From the NCBI GenBank assembly GCA_030426355.1, contig JAUHYQ010000001.1, positions 186,001 through 250,000 on the forward strand: a DNA stretch of 64,000 bases. The letters are read 5' to 3'. A program made the position numbers and the translations under genes. Below the pieces are notes generated by a model. It did no database searches and was not told the origin of the DNA. It saw nothing but the letters and a program-made list of their open reading frames with translations. Below are positions 1-8,147 of this stretch, piece after piece; within the stretch, counting starts at the first letter, position 1, and each line of letters opens with the position of its first letter. This stretch comes from Gammaproteobacteria bacterium. Lineage in GTDB: Bacteria > Pseudomonadota > Gammaproteobacteria > Steroidobacterales > GCA-2729495.

Positions 1-114
1 CGTGTCGCCAGAACCCGCTATCTCCGCTAAAATCCCGCTCACCGCATTCCGATAATCAGAAATCCGACACTTTCGGAATCCTAATAATGAATCGCAATAA
101 TTAAGGATAATTCT

Positions 115-828
115 ATGCCCGTCATGCAGACATCGGATTTGACTCCCCGTCAGTACTGGGAAGAAGTCAAAGCCAATCCGAATCGTGCGAAATTTGGTTT
201 TGGCGAAAAAGCAGCCATCATTAATATTGACTGCCAGCGAGCCTATACCGATATCGATACCTTCAAGACAGCCTATCAGACTGATCCGAAGCAAATACAG
301 TACATCAATGAGCTTTCAGCTCTGGCACGCGCAAAAAACATGCCCGTCATATGGACATACGTAGCCTACATGGACAATGCGGATGACGCCGGGGCCTGGG
401 GCACCCGCACCAATACGCCGGACTCCTTGCAGAACATCAAGGTGGGCGACGAACGGGCCGAGCTGGACTCACGCCTGGAAATCGACCACCAGCGCGATGC
501 CATTATTAATAAGCGGATGGCCAGCGTTTTTCACGAGACGCTGATTCCTTCGCTGCTGGTCTGGCACAAAGTTGACACCGTTATCCTGACGGGCGGCAGT
601 ACATCGGGGTGTATACGCGCCAGTGCTGTCGCATCGCTGTCGACCGGATATCGCACCATTATTCCGGAAGAGGCCGTCGCAGACAAACACGAAATACCGC
701 ATTTCGCTAATCTCTGCGATCTGATGCTTAAATACGCAGACGTAGAACCTGTCGCAGAAGTCAAGAAATGGCTGAGCGATCACCCCGGCTGCAAGCCCAT
801 ACGCGAAGCCCGCGGCTGTTCGTTCTAA
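115..828 (+). CDS. Isochorismatase-family cysteine hydrolase (N-carbamoylsarcosine amidase-like)
   Basis: The 237-residue protein has the single-domain fold of the isochorismatase/N-carbamoylsarcosine amidase family. The expected Asp-Lys-Cys triad is visible: Asp39 (IINIDCQRAYTD), Lys133 (INKRMASVF) and Cys166 (GGSTSGCIRAS). Members of this group hydrolyse amides or carbamoyl compounds in the cytoplasm. AAGGA at 103-107 places the start at 115; an in-frame ATG at 124 is the alternative. It begins a run of four same-strand genes (hydrolase, two PuuE-like deacetylases, dioxygenase) with short gaps, which suggests a catabolic operon for an N-containing ring or ureide-like compound. The substrate cannot be read from the sequence. 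Confidence 0.85.
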   Translation: MPVMQTSDLTPRQYWEEVKANPNRAKFGFGEKAAIINIDCQRAYTDIDTFKTAYQTDPKQIQYINELSALARAKNMPVIWTYVAYMDNADDAGAWGTRTNTPDSLQNIKVGDERAELDSRLEIDHQRDAIINKRMASVFHETLIPSLLVWHKVDTVILTGGSTSGCIRASAVASLSTGYRTIIPEEAVADKHEIPHFANLCDLMLKYADVEPVAEVKKWLSDHPGCKPIREARGCSF

Positions 829-851
829 AACCTTCAATCGGAGCTTTCCCC

Positions 852-1763
852 ATGAAAGAAGATCCAGGTTTGTACGACTACTGGCCGTACGAAAACCGCC
901 CCAAAATCGAGTGGCCCAATGGCGCAAGGATGGCATTTTGGGTTGCACCAAACATTGAATTCTACGAATTGGACCCGGCCGTCAACCCGCATCGTAAAGC
1001 GTGGCCGCGACCCACACCGGACATTAACGGCTATGGGACCCGCGATTACGGCAACCGGGTTGGTCATACGCGCATGATGAAGGTACTGGACAAGTACGGC
1101 GTGCGCGGTTCGATCTCTTTATCAACAGCGCTGTGTGAACATCACCCGGAAATTATCGAACAGTGCAAAGAACGAGATTGGGAATTTTTCAGCCACGGTA
1201 TCTATAACACGCGGTATACCTATGGCATGGACGAAGCGCAGGAGCGCGCCATGATAGAGGATGCAATCGAGACCATTCTCAAACACACCGGACAAAAGTG
1301 TGCTGGTTACCTGGCGCCCGCGCTCACCCACACAGAAATAACCATGGATCTATTTGCCGAGGCCGGCGGCATCTATACCTGCGATCTGTTTCACGATGAT
1401 CAGCCGACACCGGTGCACGTGCGCGGCGGACAGAAGTTTATCTCGGTACCCTACTCGCTTGAGATGAACGACACGATTACTTACGTGGTGAACAAGATTG
1501 AGCCGCGACGTTACGGCGAAATGATAAAAGCGAATTTTGACAGGCTGTATGCCGAAGGAGCGGATAACGGCGTGGTGATGTGCGTTCCGCTGCATGCCTA
1601 TCAAGTAAGCCATCCACATCGCCTGAGAGCCTTTGAAGAAGCCCTGGAATACATCACAGGGCATTCCGATGTGTGGGTCACGACTGGTCGCGAAATCGCC
1701 GAACACTACATAGAACATTGCTACGACGACGCCGTGGCCGACATAGCGGCGAAAGCCGGCTGA
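852..1763 (+). CDS. Polysaccharide deacetylase-fold hydrolase, PuuE allantoinase-like (copy 1)
   Basis: A 303-residue NodB-homology protein. The layout resembles cofactor-independent allantoinase PuuE and related cyclic-amide hydrolases more than secreted chitin deacetylases: there is no signal peptide, the N-terminal part reads GYGTRDYGNRVGHTRMMKVLD, and the catalytic-site stretch is EFFSHGIYN. The start at 852 follows GGAG at 840-843; the frame stays open upstream, but that part overlaps the preceding hydrolase and is not protein-like. The gap to the upstream stop is 23 bp, so the two genes are probably co-transcribed. Together with the isochorismatase-like amidase it may open a cyclic amide or ureide ring; this is inference. 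Confidence 0.8.
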   Translation: MKEDPGLYDYWPYENRPKIEWPNGARMAFWVAPNIEFYELDPAVNPHRKAWPRPTPDINGYGTRDYGNRVGHTRMMKVLDKYGVRGSISLSTALCEHHPEIIEQCKERDWEFFSHGIYNTRYTYGMDEAQERAMIEDAIETILKHTGQKCAGYLAPALTHTEITMDLFAEAGGIYTCDLFHDDQPTPVHVRGGQKFISVPYSLEMNDTITYVVNKIEPRRYGEMIKANFDRLYAEGADNGVVMCVPLHAYQVSHPHRLRAFEEALEYITGHSDVWVTTGREIAEHYIEHCYDDAVADIAAKAG

Positions 1764-1786
1764 TTCTGGATTGAGGATTAAGAGCC

Positions 1787-2704
1787 ATGCCTCTGGATAA
1801 AGAATATTTTGAATACCCCCATCGCAGTTACGGGATGGATCACGATTACTACGACTGGTCGATGCTGGCCGACCGCGCGCCGATAAGCTGGCCCGACGGT
1901 AAGCAGGTGGCCCTCTGGGTCAACATTGCCCTGCAATATTTTCCACTTAATCAGCAAGGTAAACCGTTCGCGCCGACTGGCGGCATGACGACGGCCTATC
2001 CCGACTTGCGCCACTACACGCTGCGCGAATACGGCAACCGTATTGGTATCTTTAGAGTGCTCAAGGCACTCGATGAATACGGTGTGAAACCCACCTTTGC
2101 CGTTCAGACCCGACTGGCCGAGCGCTACCCTTACCTCATAAACAAGTTGCTGGAGCGCGGCGATGAAATTATCTGCCACGGCTACCACATGGATGCCCCG
2201 CATTACGGCGGGCAGGATCGTGGCGAAGAGGCAGAACTGGTAGAACGCTCGCTAAGCGGGCTACGCCAAATAACGCAACGCGAGATTAAAGGCTGGCTCA
2301 GTCCGTCGAAATCACAAAGTTTCAACACGCCCGAATTGTTGGTGGCAAACGGGGTTGAATACATGTGCGACTGGATTAATGACGAATTGCCCTACACTTT
2401 TCGCACCCCGGCAGGGGAAATAACCGCCATGCCGCTGTCCACGGAACTGGAAGATCGTTTCATAATACAAGCGAACCTGCATTCCGAATCCGAATACGCG
2501 GATCAAATCATCGATGCCTTCGATTTCCTGCATGCAGAAGCGGAAGAGACCGGCGCCGGGCGCATGCTTGCCCTGTCCATTCATCCATGGATGCTGGGGC
2601 AACCGCATCGTATCGGCAAGCTGGAACAGGTGTTGGCCCACATCATGAGCCACAGCAACGTCTGGTCGGCCAGCGCTGGTGAAATTGCAGGCTGGAAAGC
2701 TTAG
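1787..2704 (+). CDS. Polysaccharide deacetylase-fold hydrolase, PuuE allantoinase-like (copy 2)
   Basis: A 305-residue paralogue of the upstream gene. Both share the order Y(D/Y)W/WPDG, an REYGNRIG segment, and a short HG motif (EIICHGYHM here). Retained local motifs and equal length point to an old tandem duplication or a two-subunit enzyme, though overall identity looks low. A GAGGA element about 10 bp before the ATG supports the start, and the gap to the previous gene is 23 bp. No signal peptide is visible, so a cytoplasmic small-molecule hydrolase is likelier than a cell-wall deacetylase. Confidence 0.8.
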   Translation: MPLDKEYFEYPHRSYGMDHDYYDWSMLADRAPISWPDGKQVALWVNIALQYFPLNQQGKPFAPTGGMTTAYPDLRHYTLREYGNRIGIFRVLKALDEYGVKPTFAVQTRLAERYPYLINKLLERGDEIICHGYHMDAPHYGGQDRGEEAELVERSLSGLRQITQREIKGWLSPSKSQSFNTPELLVANGVEYMCDWINDELPYTFRTPAGEITAMPLSTELEDRFIIQANLHSESEYADQIIDAFDFLHAEAEETGAGRMLALSIHPWMLGQPHRIGKLEQVLAHIMSHSNVWSASAGEIAGWKA

Positions 2705-2761
2705 ATGTAATTACATATATTTGGGGGCCGGCCGCGCTTGCGGCCCAACCTGGATAACGCC

Positions 2762-3646
2762 ATGTCCGAGCTGGCCACTGCTGTCGCAACCGTACAAGCC
2801 CGTGATTTCAAACTCATCACGGCAACTCCACTAACCGGCAGCTTTGCGGCCCTTATTGATGGCATTCAGGTCGCTGATGCGATCACCGATGACGAACTGT
2901 TTTCCGAACTGCGGCAGGCGTGGCTTGATTATCAGCTGCTGTTTTTTCGTGATCAGCAACTCACTCCGGAACAGCACCTGGCTCTGGGTGCACGCTTTGG
3001 CGAGATTCAGAAGCAGGGCTATGCACCCAGTCTTAAGGGTTTTGAAGGCGTGTGGGTGCAGGAGTATCCGGATCTGTTCGACGGACTGGTAAGCGACATT
3101 CACTGGCATGCCGATAGCTCATTCCGCGCGCAGCCTACTCGCGGATCGCTGCTTTATGCACTGGATGTCCCCGTCGCGGGCGGTGATACCGTCTGGGCGG
3201 ATATGTGTGCCGCATATGAAGATTTGTCCCCTGCATGGCGCACGTTTCTCGACGGCCTGACCGCCGTGCACGACAACATGACCCGCAATCTGAAAAATTC
3301 CCTTGAGCGACTTTCCGCTGAAGAGTTTGCGCAGGTCAGAAAATACCTGCCGCCGACCGAACATCCGGTGGTATGCACCCATCCTGAAACAGGCCGCCGG
3401 TTCTTGTTTGTGTCCGAATTCATGACACGCGAGATCATTGGCATGAGCGAGCGCGAAAGTCGCACCGTTTTGGAGTTTTTGTTCGCCCATCAGACCCGCC
3501 CTGAATACCAGTGCCGGCTCAACTGGGCGCCCCGATCGCTGGCGCTGTGGGACAATTTTTCCACGCTGCACCGGGGGATTTTCGACTTTGGCCGCAGCCA
3601 CCGGCTAATGCACCGGGTCTCGTTTAATACGGCCTGGTCGGCTTGA
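2762..3646 (+). CDS. TauD/TfdA-family Fe(II)/2-oxoglutarate dioxygenase
   Basis: A 294-residue protein with the TauD/TfdA fold. The iron-binding HxD is seen in DIHWHADSSF near residue 120, the distal histidine and 2-oxoglutarate-binding arginine lie in the C-terminal LHRGIFDFGRSHRLMHRVSF stretch, and LLFFRDQQLTPEQH is a typical N-terminal family motif. Such enzymes hydroxylate small organic acids, sulfonates or amines using 2-oxoglutarate and oxygen. An in-frame TTG at 2738 exists, but the ATG at 2762 fits the family better. It closes the four-gene catabolic run at the left end; the substrate is unknown. Confidence 0.87.
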   Translation: MSELATAVATVQARDFKLITATPLTGSFAALIDGIQVADAITDDELFSELRQAWLDYQLLFFRDQQLTPEQHLALGARFGEIQKQGYAPSLKGFEGVWVQEYPDLFDGLVSDIHWHADSSFRAQPTRGSLLYALDVPVAGGDTVWADMCAAYEDLSPAWRTFLDGLTAVHDNMTRNLKNSLERLSAEEFAQVRKYLPPTEHPVVCTHPETGRRFLFVSEFMTREIIGMSERESRTVLEFLFAHQTRPEYQCRLNWAPRSLALWDNFSTLHRGIFDFGRSHRLMHRVSFNTAWSA

Positions 3647-3835
3647 TAGCGCTGTAAACCGGCCAAAAGAGCCAATTTATGGCTGTTTAAACCCCGCCCG
3701 TAGGGTAATAGGTGAGTTTTTCGGTTAGGATATTGTCAGGCATGCCCCGTCCAGTTCGGCTGAGGGGCGGCCAGAACGAGTGCCCGCAAGGGTTTTTAGT
3801 AGTTTGCCGGCCACCGGCGCAGTGAGAATTTAGAT

Positions 3836-4045
3836 ATGTCAGATCAAGTCGAAGGTACAGTCAAGTGGTTCAATGATGAAAAAGGATGGGGATTCATTGA
3901 ACGTGAAGGGGGCAAGGATGTGTTCGTCCACTTTAGCGCGATTAACGGCAATGGCCGTAAGTCCCTGCATGAAGGACAAAAGGTCACGATGACCGTTACG
4001 GACGGACAAAAAGGACCTCAGGCGGAAAACGTAACGCCTATTTAG
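3836..4045 (+). CDS. Cold-shock domain protein (CspA family)
   Basis: A 69-residue single cold-shock domain. RNP1 (KGWGFIERE) and RNP2 (DVFVHFSAI) are both present, and the length matches CspA-type RNA/ssDNA chaperones. The 189-bp leader region after the dioxygenase is long enough for the structured 5' UTR usual in csp genes, but I could not identify a conserved cold-box. A strong intrinsic terminator follows 20 bp after the stop, so this is probably a monocistronic transcript. No strong ribosome-binding site is visible before the ATG. Confidence 0.96.
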   Translation: MSDQVEGTVKWFNDEKGWGFIEREGGKDVFVHFSAINGNGRKSLHEGQKVTMTVTDGQKGPQAENVTPI

Positions 4046-4065
4046 TCCGATAATTTATGCACCGC

Positions 4066-4093
4066 AAAAAGGCCGCTGCAAAGCGGCCTTTTT
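4066..4093 (+). terminator. Rho-independent terminator of the cold-shock gene
   Basis: A perfect 6-bp stem (GGCCGC at 4071-4076 with GCGGCC at 4083-4088) and a 6-nt loop, flanked by five A upstream and five T downstream. The A/T flanks can extend the stem to 11 bp. It lies 20 bp after the cold-shock stop codon. Confidence 0.93.
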
Positions 4094-4148
4094 GTTGCCC
4101 GGATCGAGACTAGCGGCCATATATGGTCCGAAAAAGCAATGCTTTGTG

Positions 4149-4177
4149 TTGCAACCGTCTCGCGCAATTACTATTGT
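4149..4177 (+). promoter_or_regulatory. Candidate sigma-70 promoter for the LuxR-type regulator
   Basis: TTGCAA (4149-4154) and TATTGT (4172-4177) are separated by 17 bp and lie about 85 bp before the regulator ATG, after the upstream terminator. Each hexamer matches the consensus at only four positions, so this is a weak call by eye. Confidence 0.35.
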
Positions 4178-4262
4178 GGCAGTACAACACTAAAAAAACG
4201 GGCATTGCATCATCAATACAAAGCACGCCAACGTATTCAAACCTGAAGACATCCTGGCCCTG

Positions 4263-5396
4263 ATGTCTGGTTCCTACGGGCTAGTGCTGAACGAAATTGA
4301 CGATGAACCGTTTCTCCGGCGTGCCCGCGATTTAACCAAGGCTCACAGCGTGGCCATGGTCCGCTGGCTCGACAACGCCCCCGACACGCAACTCACCACA
4401 TCCGTCGGCGAACCGCTGGAGCTGCCTGGCGGTTTCAAGCCATGGCTGGATAAGTGCCTGCAAAGGGAATGTGAACTGCCGGTGCTACTGAGTGATCTAG
4501 GCGCTGAACACGCAGCATCCGATCACGCCACCAGTGACTTTATCAACAATCCTCGCACGATGGCGGTGGTGATGGCCAGAAAGCCTTCACGCATTGTCGT
4601 CGTTTACCGGCGCAATTCATCAGGCCAAGAATGGAGTGATGCCGAGCAGGAAAGCTACATGGCCGTCGCAAAAATTATGCGCCAGTGCGTGCGACTCCAC
4701 AAAGCGGTCGACTCGATGAAAGGAGTTATTGAGACTGCCAAGGGGCTGTTTAACTCATCACCGTCCGGCATGATCATCATGCAGCCCGATGGCGAAATTA
4801 ACCTTGCCAACAGGGTTGCAACGAGAATCCTAAAGCGCCAGGACGGTATATGCGTTCGCAACAATAAACTGTTCATTGATGACAAAATCATCAATGACGA
4901 ATTTAAGCTGCTGTTAGCGCGCTCCCGGACAATGACCAAGGCGGAAACACATGGCTTTCAGTGGCACCGAGGCGTTCGGCGCCAGAATTCCAAAACGGCC
5001 TACCAGTTGTCGATGCACATGCTGAGTCTGGCGGAATGGCATATAGAAAGCCGCTATTTTGACAAAGTCATCGTGGTTTTTCTGGCAGACCCGCTGGGCT
5101 TCTCCACCCCTACAGCCGAGCAGCTAAAAAGTTACTACGATTTTACAGACGCGCAGGCCAAGGTTGCTCTGGCGCTATGGGGAGGAACCGGCATACGCGA
5201 AGCGGCCGAAAGCCTGGCTATCAGCATCAACACAGCACGTACGCACTTGCGAGCAATTTACGAAAAAGTCGGCGTTGCCAATCATGCAGAATTAATGGCC
5301 GTCTTGACGACCTCACTAAATCGCACCCGGAATCTGTTTGGTGAAGGCGATTTCTATGAACCGAACGCCAACCCGCCCTACCATCTGAATTTCTAG
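4263..5396 (+). CDS. LuxR-type helix-turn-helix transcriptional regulator with a PAS-like central domain
   Basis: A 377-residue protein. Residues about 150-260 look like a PAS sensor (LFNSSPSGMIIMQPDG, then NLANRVATRIL). The C-terminal residues about 295-350 form a LuxR/GerE helix-turn-helix (TDAQAKVALALWGGTGIREA, then SINTARTHLRAIYEKVGV). The first 150 residues are not an autoinducer domain that I recognise. The gene stands alone between the cold-shock unit and a convergent gene whose stop codon overlaps its own by 3-4 bp. The signal and target genes cannot be told from the sequence. Confidence 0.82.
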   Translation: MSGSYGLVLNEIDDEPFLRRARDLTKAHSVAMVRWLDNAPDTQLTTSVGEPLELPGGFKPWLDKCLQRECELPVLLSDLGAEHAASDHATSDFINNPRTMAVVMARKPSRIVVVYRRNSSGQEWSDAEQESYMAVAKIMRQCVRLHKAVDSMKGVIETAKGLFNSSPSGMIIMQPDGEINLANRVATRILKRQDGICVRNNKLFIDDKIINDEFKLLLARSRTMTKAETHGFQWHRGVRRQNSKTAYQLSMHMLSLAEWHIESRYFDKVIVVFLADPLGFSTPTAEQLKSYYDFTDAQAKVALALWGGTGIREAAESLAISINTARTHLRAIYEKVGVANHAELMAVLTTSLNRTRNLFGEGDFYEPNANPPYHLNF

Positions 5397-6052
5397 CAGA
5401 TACTTTCCGGCTTCCGGGCCTTGGCCTTGTTGCCCCTGACCTCCCGACGTTCTTTTCGCTCACGGCGATCCTGCGTGGTGACAGCGGAATCCGGCAAGAC
5501 CAGTTGATCGGAAGCTATGATGTCTTCAGCCGGATAGCGTCTTTCCTTTCCGCCCCGCCGATCATTGTGCACCGAGTATTTGCAATGACAGCCGACTTTG
5601 CGGTCGCATTCGGGCAACGGCAAGGGTGGTGCTTCGCCCGCCAGGAATGCTCGATCCCTCATTTGCAAGGCCGCCTGACAGGGCTGATTGCAGATATGCA
5701 GCCGCTTGGATTCATACTGTGCGTGCGGCAATCCAATATTCCGTTTGCGCGCGTACACGTCCCCGCCCTTGACGCTATCGCTTACGCGACGTTCATCACG
5801 GTGCTGGCGCGTGGAACCGGTCAACAAACGCCAGGTAATGAGTAACCCGACCGGTACGCTGATAAGAAATATATCCAGAGTGTCCAATGCCGCAATCCTG
5901 TGAATATCGAACACCCATTTTCGGCTGACAAATACCGATATTCTGTGAACCACAGCCAGATAATTGCCTAAAATGTAGGCAACCGCTGTTACAGCGGGCA
6001 ACCAGCAACGGGGATTTAACAATAATTCGCATGCATAACCTGAGACTGACAT
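5393..6052 (-). CDS. Small two-helix membrane protein with a Cys-rich basic tail, function unknown
   Basis: The 219-residue protein has two hydrophobic N-terminal stretches (about residues 16-36 and 56-76), a central soluble part with four cysteines (CNQPCQAAL and CDRKVGCHCKYS) and a very basic tail (RRERKERREVRGNKAKARK). The pattern of a conserved Cys/His motif followed by a DRRGGKERR stretch recurs in uncharacterised gammaproteobacterial proteins in my memory, which supports a real gene. The cysteines could bind a metal. The start is doubtful: the ATG at 6052 overlaps the divergent gene by 22 bp, and an internal TTG is possible. It converges on the LuxR-type regulator. Confidence 0.6.
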   Translation of the reverse strand: MSVSGYACELLLNPRCWLPAVTAVAYILGNYLAVVHRISVFVSRKWVFDIHRIAALDTLDIFLISVPVGLLITWRLLTGSTRQHRDERRVSDSVKGGDVYARKRNIGLPHAQYESKRLHICNQPCQAALQMRDRAFLAGEAPPLPLPECDRKVGCHCKYSVHNDRRGGKERRYPAEDIIASDQLVLPDSAVTTQDRRERKERREVRGNKAKARKPESIC

Positions 6053-6825
6053 TGCTGCAAACCGACTTGCATTGGCACGATGCCGAGGCCAACCGCACCC
6101 GGATGGAAAAATTGCTGCGCGCAGCAGCGCCTGAGAGCGACGTCATTGTGATGCCTGAAACCTTCACCACCGGCTTCACCATGGACGCACCGTTGGTCGC
6201 GGAGAATCAATCGGGTGCAACAGCCGACTGGCTGCGACGGCTTGCAATCGAGCTAGAGACCGATCTGTGCGGTAGCGTGATCATTCGCGAGAACGACCAC
6301 TTTTTTAACAGGCTACTTTGGGCAAGCCCGAACGGGCAGATTCACACCTATGACAAACGTCATTTGTTTCGCATGGTGGGTGAACGCGACAGCTTCACGC
6401 CGGGGCGCGCCCGACTGGTCGTCGACGTCGCCGGGTGGCGGGTATGCCCGATGATTTGTTATGACTTGCGCTTCCCCGTATGGAGCCGCAACCGCGGCGA
6501 CTATGACCTGTTGCTGTACGTTGCGAACTGGCCAGCCTCAAGACGCTCGGCCTGGGAGGCGCTGCTGCCGGCTCGAGCCATCGAAAATCTTTGCTATGCC
6601 GCGGGTGTCAATCGCACCGGTACTGACGGCAACGGAGTTGAATATGCGGGCGGCAGCATGATCACGGATTACTTCGGACAACCGCTGGCGCTGGCAGCCG
6701 AACAGCCCACTACGCTGCAAGCTGAGCTGAGCATGGAATCGCTAAGTCGCTATCGGGAAAAGTTTCCGGCCTGGAAAGACGCGGATGCATTTACGCTTGA
6801 CGGCGAACCCGGCATTCGGCGCTAG
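6031..6825 (+). CDS. yafV: Omega-amidase YafV-like nitrilase-superfamily hydrolase
   Basis: A 264-residue carbon-nitrogen hydrolase with the Glu-Lys-Cys triad at Glu43 (VMPETFTTGF), Lys109 (YDKRHLFRM) and Cys143 (MICYDLRFPVW). The sequence around each residue matches YafV/NIT2-type omega-amidases, which hydrolyse 2-oxoglutaramate or 2-oxosuccinamate released in glutamine/asparagine transamination or the methionine salvage pathway. The length is typical. The start codon at 6031 lies inside the 5' end of the divergent membrane-protein gene. Confidence 0.9.
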   Translation: MHNLRLTLLQTDLHWHDAEANRTRMEKLLRAAAPESDVIVMPETFTTGFTMDAPLVAENQSGATADWLRRLAIELETDLCGSVIIRENDHFFNRLLWASPNGQIHTYDKRHLFRMVGERDSFTPGRARLVVDVAGWRVCPMICYDLRFPVWSRNRGDYDLLLYVANWPASRRSAWEALLPARAIENLCYAAGVNRTGTDGNGVEYAGGSMITDYFGQPLALAAEQPTTLQAELSMESLSRYREKFPAWKDADAFTLDGEPGIRR

Positions 6826-7238
6826 TTCCACTGCCCGATTATCGCGCCCATGATGCACAATGCCACGATGTGGTAGCCGCCGTGAATAAATACCAACCGT
6901 CTGGGGCGGCCTTCAAACAGGTTGATCATGCCAACCGCCGTAAACACTAAAGAGAACCCGACCAGCGCGCCGAGGCGAGAACCGTCGGTGAATCCTGCGT
7001 TGTGTCCCAAAAGCCCGCCGATCATGCAAGCTGCGAGAAACTGCAACACAAAGGCGGTGACAAAGGTATAAACGGGATTGCTCATACTCCCTGCACTCGC
7101 GCCCATTCCGGCATCGGCGCGCCAGAATTTGCCGAACAAAAACGGCGAATACCACAAAGCCCCGACGAGGTTGGCCGCGACAGCCGCGCCAAAAATCACC
7201 AGCAAGTTGATAGAACTGAAATTAGTCGAGAATTCCAT
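6822..7238 (-). CDS. DUF1761 family membrane protein
   Basis: A 138-residue protein with four predicted transmembrane segments and the DUF1761 hallmark NLVGALWYSPFLFGKFW near the N-terminus. The C-terminal segment (VFIHGGYHIVALCIMGAIIG) is also typical. The function of the family is unknown. Its stop overlaps the convergent yafV stop by 4 bp. Confidence 0.85.
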   Translation of the reverse strand: MEFSTNFSSINLLVIFGAAVAANLVGALWYSPFLFGKFWRADAGMGASAGSMSNPVYTFVTAFVLQFLAACMIGGLLGHNAGFTDGSRLGALVGFSLVFTAVGMINLFEGRPRRLVFIHGGYHIVALCIMGAIIGQWN

Positions 7239-7361
7239 TGCAAGGGCTCCGATCCGACCGGAATGAGATTAAGTGTCACAGATTATAAACCACCGGATTG
7301 ACAGATTCCGGCCTTTGCACCATCGTGACAGCAAAACCGACCGCCAAGAACCGCTAAAGCC

Positions 7362-8108
7362 ATGAAACGCCTGCTCGTTTTTCAACACGTCCCACACGAA
7401 ATACTGGGAAAGCTAGACCCTCTATTGAAGAATGCGGGCTTCCGGATTCGCTATGTGAATTTTGGTCGTACCCCTGATGCCCAACCCGAGGTGGACAAGT
7501 ACGACGGCTTGATCGTGCTCGGCGGACCCATGTGCATAAGCCAACGGGAGAGCTACCCACATTTGCTGACCGAGATTGATGCCATCACGGATGCTATCAA
7601 TAGTGGCATGCCGGTACTCGGTATTTGCCTGGGTGCGCAGTTGATCGCGGCGGCTTTGCATGCGCGAGTGCATCGCAACCCCGTCAAGGAAATCGGCTGG
7701 TATGACGTGATGCCCACTGCGGATGGGCTCAAAGATCCGTTGTTTGGCTTTTTTCAGGGCACCGAGAAAATCTTTCAATGGCATGGCGATACCTTCGAAA
7801 TTCCGCACGGTGCCGTCCGTCTCGCCGGTTCGCGCGACTGCCCCAATCAGGCATTTCGTTTTGGCGACCGGGTATACGGCCTGCAGTTTCACCTGGAAGT
7901 CGATGCGGCCCTTATTAACCGATGGCTAAAGACGCCGGTGCACGTAAACGAACTAAAGGACCTTGGGCCGGCAATAAGCGCCGATACAATCGTTGCCGAT
8001 ACCCCGCTGTACATAGATCGCAGCATGGCGCTCGGCGATCAGTTGTTTGGCGAATTCATCCGCCTGTTCAGTACGCGGCAGCGGCGCCCGTCACTGCCGT
8101 CGCGTTAG
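7362..8108 (+). CDS. Class I glutamine amidotransferase (GMP synthase GATase-like)
   Basis: A 248-residue stand-alone GATase-1 domain. The Cys-His-Glu triad is present: Cys89 in GICLGAQLIAAA, and His177 with Glu179 in LQFHLEVD. It belongs with GuaA-like stand-alone amidotransferases of unassigned substrate (YfeJ type). Such proteins release ammonia from glutamine or gamma-glutamyl compounds. No synthetase partner is adjacent, so the acceptor is unknown. Confidence 0.85.
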   Translation: MKRLLVFQHVPHEILGKLDPLLKNAGFRIRYVNFGRTPDAQPEVDKYDGLIVLGGPMCISQRESYPHLLTEIDAITDAINSGMPVLGICLGAQLIAAALHARVHRNPVKEIGWYDVMPTADGLKDPLFGFFQGTEKIFQWHGDTFEIPHGAVRLAGSRDCPNQAFRFGDRVYGLQFHLEVDAALINRWLKTPVHVNELKDLGPAISADTIVADTPLYIDRSMALGDQLFGEFIRLFSTRQRRPSLPSR

Positions 8109-8147
8109 AACTGCTCCGCATTGTAGTTATAGGGCTGGCCGGACCCG

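Noticed and set aside
768-851. Upstream extension of the first deacetylase-like gene
   Set aside because: It overlaps the hydrolase gene in another frame and has no conserved residues; the ATG at 852 has its own GGAG site.
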